From contig JACAXG010000012.1 of the NCBI GenBank assembly GCA_018881555.1, positions 2,768,736 to 2,832,735 on the forward strand: 64,000 nt of DNA, in the 5' to 3' direction. Positions within the stretch are counted from its first letter, which is position 1. Every line of letters starts with the position of its first letter. Shown here piece by piece: positions 25,441-37,900 of this stretch. The DNA is from Amblyornis subalaris. Its lineage: Eukaryota > Chordata > Aves > Passeriformes > Ptilonorhynchidae. The notes beneath the pieces are model-generated. The model did no database searches. It saw nothing but the letters and a program-made list of their open reading frames with translations, and had not been told where the DNA came from. Made by a program: the position numbers and the translations under genes.

Positions 25441-27889
25441 CCTGGCTGTTCGTGTGTCAGGGCAATGTTCAGCAACACAACAGGACTTCCTCACTGTGTC
25501 AGTACTCTACAGAGAAATGGAGTTTTTGTGTGCCCTGTTTTGCAGCTTGGTGGAGGAGCTGTGGCTGATAACTTGAACTTTGTGGGTCCTGAAAAGACAC
25601 AGAAAATAATGAACAAGAGAAAGCATAATAGGGAAAGCACAGATTATTGGTTTCTAGGGCCCAGACTCTGGCATTGCAAATCTCACATCAACTGAAAGTT
25701 GTTATTGAATGAAAAGTCCTGGTCTATCACCTACAGCTTCAGGGTGAACNTTTCTCATTTCAGACAGAGCTGCAAAGTCTGGCCAAATTATAAGCAACTT
25801 ACATGGTTCAAACCTATCTAAAGTTTGCAGAATTCCACAGAGTTGGTGAAAAGATTGTTTTCTTGATCAATTCAGACTCTTGCTCCAAATACTAAAACTT
25901 TTTATATGCTCAAAAAAAGTCACCAGTGTACTTTATCTTGAGCAAATTCACTCACCTTGCCTCAGCATTTCTGTTGTAAATGGCTGGTTTGGTTGCAGTT
26001 TTCCAAAAATTTTAGACTGAGATATGCACACAGGAAAAATTCATTCTGATAAAGGTTATAAGTAAATGAAATTCTATTAGATATCTGAAATTCATTCACA
26101 TGGATAACTGAAAACAAGGCCATACAATGGTAAGTTTGCCTTAAACTGATAGACGATGCTCCCAGCTCCATTATTATAAACACAGTGGTTTATTATGGAG
26201 ATAATTGTGGGTTGTTCAAGTGGAGTATGGAGATGTGTGTGGGAAGTAGCAGAATGGAGGTAGCTAAGTGAGTGGAGTGTAGGTGAATAGCTGAATGGCT
26301 TAACTGTTAATTTCCTTGGGNTTTTTTTTACAATTTACATTAGTATGCAGAGGAGTGGGATCTAACGCAAAGAACTTTTCTGAGCAGGGAAAAAAAATCA
26401 CACATAATGTGTACATAACCATGTGAAATACAGAAACTTGATATATTGCATTATGTAATTTACTTGAAAGTTGTAGCTTGTTGTCAGAAAGGCCCTGCTG
26501 GGTTTCACAAACTGGAAAAGTAGCTTTCATGAAGCATGTTACTCTTCAAGAAATGAGCAACACTGCCATTTGCTTCATACCACTGACACAACATTTAGCT
26601 CTGTCATTTAAATATAATTGCTCTAGTTTTACATTAGTGTTATTAACAAATGCAGATTGCAAGGGATAAGTAAATTCTCTTACAGTGATAAAGCGATAGT
26701 TTATTTAAAAAAGAAATATGACACATTTCATATTCTAGATTTTTTTAAAAATTTACCATTATTATGGTAGCTTAGTTGTGGCAATGGTTCAAGGTTTTTG
26801 TGGTCTAGTATTTTTAATACTCCAGCGCAATCTACTCCAGTCATCCTTGACAGAGAATAAAGATGGGTTTTCAAGGATCACAGCTTTCAAGCTGTGTGGA
26901 AATGCCCATTTTCTATCTTGAAAGTAATCACATACACACACACAGATAAAGACAATGATACTTTGACTGGTATTTATAAACTGAATCTAGGAAAAAGTGC
27001 ATGTTTCTGCTAAAACCCCCTTTTCTTTCCTTGGCTAAATTCAACGTGTACCCAGAAATCCCATAGTGCTAGTAAAATTGCCATCTTTAATGGGAATTTC
27101 CCTCTGGCAATCATAGTTGCAGCCTTTAGCACTGACATGAAGCCATCATTTAAAAACAGCTTGTCATTTTTCAGTGAATATAAAATTTATACTATTCTAC
27201 GAAGTCAGAAGAAAAAAAAATCCCAAACCCTCTAGCACCTTTCTCATGAGTATATATGAATACATGTATATTTATTTTTAAACAGATATAAAATGTGAAG
27301 ACTTTTTGCTCCAGAATTTACATCCTCTCCTCCATGGTAAAATTCTTTCCATGCCTGCCTGAATCTTGGACTTCAAATTTAGTCAGTCTTCAAACTGGCA
27401 ATACACCCTTGACTTCTGAGTTCAACCAACCATGCTTGGCGCAGTGGAAGCAAGAATCTGCTTTCATGACAGCTCAGCCAACTACGCTCTCCATATCAGT
27501 TACATCTGGTGCTCATTTTGGTGTAGAGGGTAAAGATTAATGAAATCAGGCAGAAGAACATTCTACAGCAGCAGCCAGAGGCCCAAAATATCTTTTTCCC
27601 TTGTCATACGATGCTCTCCAGAATACTTCTTTCTTTGCTTCTCTCTGAGCTCATGAGGACTCAGTGCCATCTGAGGAGAGTGGCTTGTACTGGTATTGGC
27701 ATAATTATTGCTTACAGATGAGGAAACAGGAAATTATGCTAGTATCTATGTATGCTCTATGTTCCACTGAAAAACTGAATTGACTTGATTGTAATGAAGT
27801 AAGATATGCAAAATATACCTTTTTCCCCCTCTAACTTATTCAGAATATGTTTTCAACCTTTTCCCTAGACATGGAAGCGATAAAATTAT

Positions 27890-28010
27890 TAGACAAAAAA
27901 AGACACAAGCTAGAAAAACAAAAAGGAAGAAAGAAAGGAAATACATAAAGGAAGTAAACTGAAAAAAAAAAACCAGAAGAGAGAATGAGAAAAAGCCAAA
28001 TTTTCCAAGC
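27890..28010 (+). repeat. A/G-rich low-complexity tract
   Basis: Almost pure purines with runs of AAAAAA and GGAAGAAAGAAAGG. No coding or repeat-family signal. Confidence 0.7.
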
Positions 28011-28871
28011 ACTTCCTAGATTTTAAGAATTAAGGCTTCAAGAAGAACCTAGATGATAACTATCACAAATCTCAGTATCACAAAACCCAATAAAGGTGTA
28101 AGAATTGACAGTCTGGATTCATCTGAATGTGTTCAAAGGGCAGCATGTGGATCATTTTGTTCCCACACTGTGCATAAAGTTTCATTTTTGCCTTACTCTC
28201 TATCCTTTGTTCAGCACCTTTCAGAAAGACTAAGCAAAAATAAAATTCAACAAATCTAAGAGAAATCGTCTTCAGCTGGGAATATATTTCACAGTTTTGC
28301 ATTGCAGGTCTGCATTATATTTAGCAGCATTCAAACTATGCAGCTTTTGGTTGAAGCTCTTACAGAGAGATAGTCTGAAATAACACAAAATATTATTGTT
28401 GTTCCAAATAACACAATATTGAAGCATGGGCAAAATCATATTAACATCTGAAAGAAGCAACATAAGCTTAATCATATAACTCTACCTTCTCAAAACAGTA
28501 TCCAAGGCTCCCAGAGACCACATAAGTCAGTTAATGGTTGTGCAGTTCATCAGGTCTGGAAATTTGTTTCTACTGGAAAACTCACACAATCAGGAGATTC
28601 TTTTGGCTGTGTTGTGGGTTTCTTCCCCACCAGTATCAGATAGGTGTTTCAGAAGATTATCTTGACTTCATGACTTTATCTGAAGGAAAACCACATTTTC
28701 TTAGTCAATGCAATTTAGAAATGAAATTGTTAGGATTTCTATTTAAAACAAAAATTAAATCAAGTTTAATTATATTTAACAGTTGAAAAAGCTGAAATAT
28801 CAGTATTGCATTTTGCTCAACAAAACATTTCCTTCAGCCCAAAAATTTAATAAAATACATGGGAAATCATA

Positions 28872-28915
28872 TGTGTAAAAGTATGTGTGTGTATCTGTCT
28901 ATCTGTCTTATATAA
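28872..28915 (+). repeat. TGTG/TCTG simple repeat
   Basis: A short TATGTGTGTGTA run continues into imperfect ATCTGTCT tetramers. Confidence 0.7.
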
Positions 28916-30289
28916 AATCAGTTACTGCCTCGTCAACAAGTCCTTCAAAGTAAGCCCTTCTTAAATGCTACCACAGAACGCTGGAACCCACTTCAAGAGC
29001 AAGCATTGAAAGAAAAGTGTGAAGGGACAATGTTCCAAAAACTAGCGCACATGCTTCACCAGAAACTTACTTTTTGGTTTTATTTGCTGTTTTCTAATAT
29101 GAATGTTGAGAAGTTATGCTGACAAAGCCCTTTTAAAATCAAGATCGTTTCAGCAGGTCTTACTGAGTCTGGTACTATTGTGTATTTTCAGTTCAATTAT
29201 TTGAAGTCAAAATTCAGTCATATTTATGACATGCTGGCTGTCTGTTTTGTGTTCATCATGAGATATTGGTGCAATTTTATCCATCTGAGACTAAGATCTA
29301 GTCATAAATACTTCATGACTCTACTAGACAGACCAATCCATGATGCACCCAAGCATGTGCACAGCTGGATACAGATATACATAATGCACAGAGTAAGGAG
29401 AAACAATAGAAAGGGACAGATCTAAAAATTAATGCATATTACATAGAGCTGAAATGAAAAAACAAACAAACCCACAAGACATTTTAAAAGGCAATTTAAA
29501 TGATATTTTAGAGAGTATTCTCAAGTTATTGTGGAGGTTTGGTGCTCATTTAAAATAGTTCAGTTTTTTCAGGTTTGTCAGTTCCTCCTGGTTACCAACC
29601 TGTGCCCAGGCAATTCCAGCTGCCTCTCTGCTGGAAGCTGGATGCCGTTGCATTCAGATTTAGAATCATCTGGTCAGCGCCCACTGCCTCACAAAATAAG
29701 AATTGCTTATTATTTCTCCTTCTTTTAGTTCGAAATAGCACTCTGTTGGTCCTAACTTTAAGAACAAGTAGGTGTATTCTACCCTCCATTTTAGTTTCAA
29801 AGTCATGACTGCCTAACTATATGGCAAGAACAGATCTGCTTTTCTTCTTGCTTCTTCAGACTGAAAGGAGGAGGCTTTCTGCAGGATTGTGAAAAATTTG
29901 TCTGAAGATTTTTCTCATCTCTGACTCTGTGTGAGTCACTTCAGAGCACCAGAAAGCAGCTTCAGCAAAAGACTTACATTCTTTGAGCAGTAAATACCTT
30001 ATTTTCTCACTTAGGCATCTCCTGTAAATACTTAAACACTCAGTCACGTGAAACTAACCCGTTGGAAAGTGCTGGATCACACTTAGAACTAGGTCAAGTA
30101 CAGATTACAGAAACATGGAAGGGGATCAAATGACACTCAGCTGGTGAAGCTTTATGGAACCCTACAAGAGGTCAGAACTCAAATGTTTCACTTCTATTAT
30201 GTTTTGCTTCCTCTATTTCAGGAAATCTAGATAAATAACAAGAGAACCTCCCAGTACTTTCTTTAACATTTGGAAACAGGCATGGCTCC

Positions 30290-30460
30290 TGAATGTCATT
30301 GAAGAATTCCTGTATGAAGGTCANTGCTTGGAGAATCTGATGGTAAACAGGAGACCAAACTATCCATCATCTGAATCAAGGGAAAGGAGCAGGTATTGAT
30401 CACTTCTCTGGAGAAATGTTGAAAGGGGGTGGGAAGGTCAAAACATGGAAGTTTCACTAT
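30290..30460 (-). pseudogene. Dynein pseudogene block: AAA5 (DPLSLLTDDA...GLPSD)
   Basis: Minus-strand bases at 30364-30387 match the codons for PLSLLTDDA apart from a 1-bp deletion. About 20 bases on, LPSD is intact (30336-30346), followed by nucleotides resembling the ENATILGNTE segment. An upstream stretch (30436-30454) resembles LKVPIP. The block lies inside a 199-codon hydrophobic open frame that I regard as chance. Confidence 0.5.
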
Positions 30461-33154
30461 CTTGGAAAGGAATGAAATCAAGATCAAATGACAAAGGCAA
30501 GACGATAGATTCTCACTGTACAATATACACAGCATGCATATTGTAGCACAGCTGAACTGAAATTTCACAAAGTGCACAAACACCCAAATGCACCATGGAA
30601 ATATACTGGATAGCAAAAAGATGAGGCACACAAATGTCAAAATACGAAGTACGACAAGGCAGAGGGAAAACAGGGAAAATCTTATACAGCCATAAGTGTA
30701 AAAACCTGGGACGTTTGCTGCAGGTCTGCAATTTCTACCAGTTATTGAATAGAATTTATCATAGAAGAAAACCTGAATATACAAAATGTATCTAAAGCAG
30801 ACGAGAATTGTAGAAAGAATTGCTGAAAGACAAAGAAACACACTCCTTAAGGCAGACATGCTTTCCATTTTACTTTGCAAAATGTTTTCCCCCATTTGTG
30901 AACTGTTGCCAAATACCTTTTCCTTGGTACCTGAGCTAAAAGTGCTGGGGCTGTGAAGGTTTGGTTCTAGCCACCTCTATTCGTCCCAGCACAACACAGG
31001 GAAGTTTATCAGACATTGGCTGTTAGTCAAGTGTGCTCTACCCCGAGTCCTACTGCCATAAATGCTCTACAACCTGGTTCAAGTGGGAACCTGGCTCTGT
31101 GAGATCTCACAAATCAAGGAATTAATTTGAAAGAAAACGTCCAACTGCAGAGCAGAGATAATCAAACAAATGCTTGAAAAATGGCTTAAAGCAGGCTGCA
31201 AAACTTGAGGAAGTATTTTGGAAAAATTACAGAGCATGGGGTTATGCTTAAAACCACATGAAACAGGCTATGCTTATGTTCTTTTTTAATTAATCAGGAT
31301 TTTAAAGACCACATGTTACTCAAAACCCTGAGAAATTTTATAAGAAATTATTTCTAGAAAAATACATGAAATTCTATGCCTGCAATGTTAACTCGTCCGA
31401 ATTTTATTTCCTCCTATCTTTAAAGGAAAATGAACCATGAAGAATCCCATTTATTTCCATGACTAATGACATCACAAACATCAAGTTTTGTCCAGTCATC
31501 TGTATTTTCATTTAAGCCAACAGCATAGGTGAATAAGCATCAGGCAGGGATTCTAGGTTACTCTATGCATTAAATTACTGTTTTACAACTAAACTGCTGG
31601 GAGAATTGAAACAAATAGGTGCAGCATTTTTCACTGAACACTCTCTTCAGCATCATCTCATAGTGGCTCTCACCATGATTCTAATTGGCAAAATAAATCT
31701 GGTTGGTGAAAACAGAGCCACCTCAAACCAAGCTAACATTTATTTTCCTTGGTNTGAGTCTCTAGAGAAGGAAAAAAAAAGCCTATGCATTTTTGCTCCA
31801 TGCTAGAACTCCAGGAAACGGCATTCCCACACATGCCTGTAAAGTTTACACAAATACTATGCCAAAAGCGTTTGAGTTGCTTTCAGCAGCAGAGTAGCAT
31901 AAATGAGATTGTATGTGCTTCCAAAATACTCTAGATTGACTTTTGTTCTTTGTGCTGCCTTTACACTTGTATAAGTCTCTCCAATTTAGTGCATTTACAC
32001 TAACAAGGTAGAACTTGTACAATGTATCTGCCCACTTCCTTCATAAAAGTCCTGCAATACAGAGTCAGAGGTGATTGTGTTCAGTTTTCTCTACTTCATC
32101 CCAAATGTCAAATTTGTCATTTGTAAGTTTGCCAAATTATATCCTACAGCTTTCAGAAGTGTACTAGGAATGTGCTTGGACGTGTTACTTTGGAAACAAT
32201 ATTGGAGATATGTTGGAACTTAGAGATGAAAATTAAGATACTTAAAAATATTTTTCCAGTATCTTTGCAAAGCATAATAAAAGAGACAGAGAACAGCACT
32301 AAACTCATGTAGCCTTCTGGCATCACTTACACAAAGTTTAATTCAAGCTTCCAGAAACACCTAACCTTTTCCTTTGCCCTGCCAAAGGGTGCCTTGCTCA
32401 GGTCTACAGAGGTTTTTGCCTTAGCTTGTCTACTCAGGTGAGCTATTGCAGAAAGTGAAGGGCTAAATTCTCTTACACAAACACATACCTTTTTTTTTTT
32501 TTTACCCCAACTTGAAGCTAAGGGAGCTACTTTTAAGCACCTTTCAAAATCAGTAAGAATATGATTTTACCATTCTGCCATTCAAACTTACTCTCCAGAA
32601 GCAAAGAGAGAATGAAACAGTGCGATTTGGAGTTTCTCTAACTTACTCTTATGCAAGGATTAAAAGGATGATTTTTATGAGGCATTCTGTAACTAGATTC
32701 TGCACATAGAAAGAATAAATCAATACATTGATTTTTCCTTACTAACAAAGATAACTTACCAAAACACTGTGTTTATTACAACTTATTCTGCTGGTTTCTG
32801 CCTGGTGAAGCTATTTGTCAATTTTAAAATGAAAAAAAAAATCTTTCATCATTCCCACTTATTGTCCTTTCTCACCTTTAACTGTTGACAAATTCTGTCA
32901 ATAAAAAAATTGCCAGCCATTCTCTCTCAAATCTGCCTTGCCAAATCCTTGTAATTCTATGCCAGTAGCAAGAATGACGCTCTCTACTTTGCCTTGAGTA
33001 AACAATGCAAATGTCACCAGAAAGTACAAATACTCTCATCTACAATGTAAGATCATTATATAGAACTCTCAGCCCACTCTACAAATTCCCATCCAATCAC
33101 AGGGATGTTAATTAGTGGGGAAGAAAACCTTGCAAAGGTTTCAGCAATTCTGAC

Positions 33155-33215
33155 TTTGGAATCTCAGAGCACTCTACAGAATTAAGTAAATTCTGCCTCA
33201 TAAGAGCGTTACAAA
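33155..33215 (-). mobile_element. Possible MIR-type remnant
   Basis: GGAATCTCAGAGCACTCTAC and GTAAATTCTGCCTCATAAGA resemble the tail half of a sauropsid MIR in reverse. Short and diverged. Confidence 0.3.
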
Positions 33216-33369
33216 TGAAATTCTTAGGTGAAAGAAAAAATAATATTTGGAGCAGAACCCCCACCCCTCCCCCACCCCAAAATTGAGGGCCATATTATGA
33301 ATCTGTTCCTGCTTCTGGTAGAAATTATTTGCACAGATAGATGCATTTAAATTAATCGGACTATTTCAG

Positions 33370-33539
33370 AAAATAGCTGCATACCAGTGGAGGATAAACT
33401 GTTCACAATGCAACTGCAATGACAGCCAAAGTTCCACATTTCACCTAAAAAGTCAGGGGGAGAGATATTGGCTAGCCCAGAATCAGAAGACCAGCACTCT
33501 TTTTTTTCCCCAGTTAAAAAACGTTCTGCTAGAGGCAAC
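33370..33539 (-). pseudogene. Dynein pseudogene exon: before AAA5 (LANRLVGGL)
   Basis: The acceptor CATTATCTTTTTAG has its AG at 33540-33541. Read in frame, the exon gives LPLAERFLTGEKKECW, against ISLANRLVGGLASENIRW. It continues with material resembling the TLCGDVLLISAFVSYVG segment. The exon start falls where this protein region begins, and the pyrimidine tract is good. Confidence 0.58.
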
Positions 33540-34117
33540 CTAAAAAGATAATGTAGTCCAGTCACTTTACCAAAACAGGTATTATGCAAGACACATTGAT
33601 TAGTTTTCCAGTAAGGCATTCCCAGTGTCTCTAGATAGCCTGAGAGGTTGTCAATTTGCTTTTAGAACAGTATTTTCTTAATAATTCCCAGGATAAAATT
33701 TTGCTGGAAAGTATACTAGCTTCCTTTTCTGTTCTCCCTCCTATCCTTTCACTTCTTCATGTTTTGAAATTGCAAGTTTTCTAAAGCAGCAACTACTCTA
33801 AATATGCTTATATATTAACTTACAGAACCTTCCCTCATGAAGTTTTCAGATGGTATTATAAAGAAAATAATTCTAGTGATCTTTATTCTTAGTCTTCTGC
33901 TCTAGTAAAACTTTCAATTTTAATCATATTGAAAACAATCAATCCTGGTCTCAGCTTTCATTGTAACAATATTCTAACCATAAAGTATTACTGATTTCTT
34001 GCCATATTTTCACATTATTGCAATCCCTCTCACGAGATACTGTCAAACGAAACTGCAAGACTTGGTTTTATCTGACCAAAACATTCAAGAAAATGAAGAA
34101 GCATTCTTTTTCTTCAC

Positions 34118-34141
34118 TTTTATTTATTTATTTATTTATTG
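34118..34141 (+). repeat. (TTTA)n microsatellite
   Basis: TTTTATTTATTTATTTATTTATTG: about five tetramer units. Confidence 0.9.
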
Positions 34142-34358
34142 TTAACAGGTGCTTTTGATTCACTAAAAGCTTTCCATCCTTTCATCTTCTAATCATTTTC
34201 CTCATCTTTAGGCTTGTTCTCACCTAGAACAGGCTCTTTCAATGTTCTTTCTCTACTTCAATCAGAGTGATGGTGGTACCGACTTGGAGTTACTCACCTT
34301 CTTTGGATTGGATGACAGTTAATTTTGTGCTTTTAACCAGAATTTCACCACAGGCACC

Positions 34359-34546
34359 TCATTTTCTCAATTCATCTTCTGCGAATTTCTTTTTCCAGTG
34401 ATCATCACTAACACATTTTACCTCAAATGTGAATGTAAACAATGACCCCCGAACTAGTGAAAGCACAAGAGGGGGTGAGTACGTACAGTGGTGAAAAAAC
34501 ATTAATTCTCTTTCTTTTACGACATCTTTATCTCTAACACTTACAA
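34359..34546 (-). pseudogene. Dynein pseudogene exon: CC1/CC2 exit (FYEVYC)
   Basis: The exon follows an acceptor, TTTTACATTTCAG (AG at 34547-34548). It ends SLFTFTFEVKCVSDDHWKKK then FAEDELRK. The family has INIVRFYEVYCDVAPKRQ then EEANAELAE. The AAAGLCSW motif that should precede it is no longer recognisable. The 72-codon open frame is a coincidence of decay. Confidence 0.5.
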
Positions 34547-34639
34547 CTGAAATGTAAAAGGCCTGGTTATCAACCACAGGTCACAACTGGAGAGAAAACG
34601 TCTCCCTCTGCAATGATAGCCATGACTAACACTTGCTTC

Positions 34640-34735
34640 AGGGTCAGAAAGGGATTCAAATGTTGCTTTTGTTTCAACATGCCCTTTCAATATTTTCTTT
34701 TTCACTCAGAAATATGAGAAGTACAAACAAGAAAA
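34640..34735 (-). pseudogene. Dynein pseudogene block: stalk base (DKENI)
   Basis: The minus strand reads EKENIERAC, then a stop, where the family has DKENIPEACLKAF. It is followed by nucleotides resembling NPTFDPE, with further stops. It lies between the coiled-coil block and the FYEVYC block as expected. Confidence 0.42.
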
Positions 34736-34839
34736 TACCTCTGTTTCCCCAATGCAGCTTTTCTGGACACATCACTAAAATTTTTTCATCAGAAAATATT
34801 ATTGCATTNATTTTAGTCTCTATTTTTTATTCTTTGGTG

Positions 34840-34974
34840 TGACTTTTTGCAAAAGCAGTTCCTTCCTTGTTGTCAAGTGCATTTGTGAGATGTTTTCCTT
34901 CATTTTTGACATCTTTTAGATTCAGTTGTTCCTCTGGCACACACTTTTTTCGAAGATGGTGCAAATTTGAGTTG
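34840..34974 (-). pseudogene. Dynein pseudogene exon: stalk coiled coil 1
   Basis: A strong acceptor (TTTTCCCTCATTCTAG, AG at 34975-34976) precedes NLHHLRKKCVPEEQLNLK and DVKNEG. The family has QVDDLKAKLAIQEAELKQ and KNESAD. The last part, FAKSHTKE, corresponds to EKVSKEK. The frame is still open to a TAA at about 34827. Confidence 0.55.
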
Positions 34975-34999
34975 CTAGAATGAGGGAAAAGAAAATGGG

Positions 35000-37900
35000 G
35001 TGGAAAGTAGCAAAAAGTAGCAAAAAGATAGAAAGTCAAGAAACCACAAACTAAAATTTTGAAATCAGGAGTGTTTTCTAAAATAAAAATGTGTACTAAA
35101 ATTTCATATGTGCTTTCCTAGAAATCACTCATTTTAAAAGCCCTATAAAAATTTCAAATTTTTACTAGGATGGAAATATTCTTCTGTCAGAAATGGCATT
35201 GCAGAGCCATAGTTGTAGCAAATGTACAGCAATTCACTTCCAAATTGTCACCTTTTCTTTTTCAGTCTCTTTTTCCAGGTTTCCTCCTGTCCTCTGCTAT
35301 GACTTCTTTTCATGCACTCGATCCCTTCTTCTTTTTAGAAAGAACCCTATGCTTCTCATCTCTGTAAGCTTTTAGTAAATGTCTTCCTATATAATACATC
35401 TCCATACCTTGGCTCCATCACCTCTAATATTTCCTCTTTCTCTTTGTTTTATTCCTTCTTCCTTGCTCTTTTCTTTGCTCCCTAATTCCCTCAACTCGAC
35501 ACCCATTCTTCACTCAAGTCTCCTCTAACTGTTCTCAGTAAAAATTGCTGGTATCCATTCCTATCGGGACTGGCTTTCTTTTGCCACCTGCAATCCAACT
35601 CCAAGTACTTCTACCTTGGGGGAGGAGGAGAAAGGGAAAAGAAGTCTTTCTCTCTGTGTATGCAACTCACTGACCTCTGCCTGCTCTTTTTCAAATTCGA
35701 ACTTATCTAATGTGGCAGGCAGTGAGCAAAACATGCAAGTGTGTGGCACAAACACTGCCAGCAGACCCTGGTGTGACATGCCGGCTACATGTGGTGTCCC
35801 AGAAGCACAAGCTACTCACACAGTTGCATTCTCCTGCTCAGAAATCAGGACAGAGCCTCCAACAGCCACGGACATAACAGAGATGCTGTGAGTAGTGTTG
35901 TTTCCAGACAGCGATACTTCGCAAAACTCTGTGCATCATCCATGTCCAGGTGACAAGATCCACTTGCCTGTTTCTCAGACAGGGTTCCCTTGCAGCAAAT
36001 CTGAGGTTATACCAACTGATTAGCTAAAAAGTTAATTTCCAAGATCAGGAATAGACTTTTCTGAATTACTAAAGGGAACAAAATGAAGCCTTTCATTTCC
36101 ACGTTCAATGTGAATGGGAAAGCAGAATAAAATAAGATGGGTCTTCATTTTTCACAGTTTTCTTCCCTGTGGAGAATTTTCATTTTATATTTTATTTTAA
36201 GTGATAAAAGAGTCAATCTTGATGTCAAGGATCTCCAGGTGGCAACATGGGACCCATCTCAGTTAGTGTCTCTAGGTACAGTACAAATAATAAGTAATAA
36301 TCTTGGCAATATCCAAATTTCTAAGAGAATTTTTGGAAATAGTATCACGGAGATTAAATGCTACTTCTAATTTTTTAATCAGTTTCTCNCAGACAGCAAT
36401 GCACAGGTGCCTTGACCTTAAATGTAGGTAATTATTATAATTAAAGAGCTAATACTCCATTCACGAATGTCTGCTGCACTATCTCTATTGTCTAAACCCC
36501 ATTATTCCGCATGTAGTTCCTTTTCTGTTCCCTATTTCTTTGGAAGCCTTCCAAGATTTACTCAGTTATTGCTGAAAGCCTTTCTCAGTATGCTAGTGTG
36601 TTGGTATTTTGTGCTCTGCATCCTATGACTTACGGATCATTCCAGTTTTGGAAAGATATTTTCTGTATCCATTCAAAAACTTTACTTATCCCATATCCAG
36701 TAAATATAGTACTCCTCTAATCAATAATTTCTGCTAACTCCCCAAATAAACCCATCCTTTATTTATTATGTTGAGCAAACTAGACAAATTTATGTTTTGT
36801 AAAACCTGTAGGCTTTTTTTTTCCCTTGATTCCCAGTCCGTTTCACTCCTCATCTTTCTTATTTCCTTTATCAGCGAGCATTACCCATATACCTCAGCTG
36901 TATTTACAGGACTATTTGGTCTAATTAATTCTGTCACCAGAATTAAATCTACCCACATGAAAGACTTTCCCAGTGTGGCTGCCAAACCATATCCTTTCCC
37001 AACCCCAAATTTCTGCCCGAATTATGTAAAAATAATTTTATCTGGAGGTTGGGGAGGAGGTACACGCACTGAAGAGAAATATTGAATTTCAATTTCAGAC
37101 ATTTTAAAGAAAACTAATGTACTGNTTGAAAGAAAGCAGTACCTCTCTCCTACTTTACCCCTACAGATCATCTTGAATAGAAGAAAGGTCGGTTCAATTC
37201 CTTCTTTTGCTTGAGGGGTTTTGAACCATTTCTCCTGGAAGAACATTTAACTACCATGTTAAAGAGTTTTCATATTCTAGGATAAAGATTCTTTCAATCT
37301 CTCCTGCTGGTGCTATTCCACTTAGTTTAATACACTTAAATATTCTGAGGCACAGTGAAAATGACTCAGTAACCCGAAAGTTGTGGTACTCATGTGGAAA
37401 ATGGGGCCTCAGGGTTCAAGTTTTTGCTTCAATAAATATCTAAATATTTTTAAACAAAGCAGAGCTTTAACAGGAAAAAAAGAAGGAATTTAAACTGAAG
37501 TGTGACACACTACAGTCTCCAAGACATTCTCATGGATAGTGACAAATGCTGAGGAGGAGAGAGTATGGAGCCCAAGCCTTCAACAGATGAAGCACACAAC
37601 AAAGGATGGGGATTCATTGCTTTTGGGAAACTAGTGTGGACAACTACTTTACTCAGTAAAGACTTGCTCAGCCACTGTTTAGTGACTTTGCTGATAGTTC
37701 TGGCACAAGAGTAGATGTACCTTAGTTTGAAAAAACTTGCAGAAATTCCCATCAAACCCTAATAATACTTAATTTTTGGTAACCACACCAATGGTAAAAT
37801 AGATGTCCTTACAAAAGAAGCTTGGGGAAAGGAAAGAAGATACTTCTGCCAAACTATATCCTCANGGGTTAGAATTTGGCAGTTTTTATTATCACAGAAA

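Larger units (their letters stand above)
25441..30289. other. Pseudogene intron, unique sequence
   Basis: It contains simple repeats (about 26.93, 27.9 and 28.88 kb) and a 30-bp MIR-core-like scrap near 27.71 kb (TTACAGATGAGGAAACAGG). No exon was recognised. Confidence 0.35.

Noticed and set aside
30296..30895. A 199-codon hydrophobic minus-strand frame, the longest in the window
   Set aside because: The hydrophobicity follows from a purine-rich plus strand. There is no recognisable family, and its C-terminal part is a frameshifted dynein AAA5 remnant.
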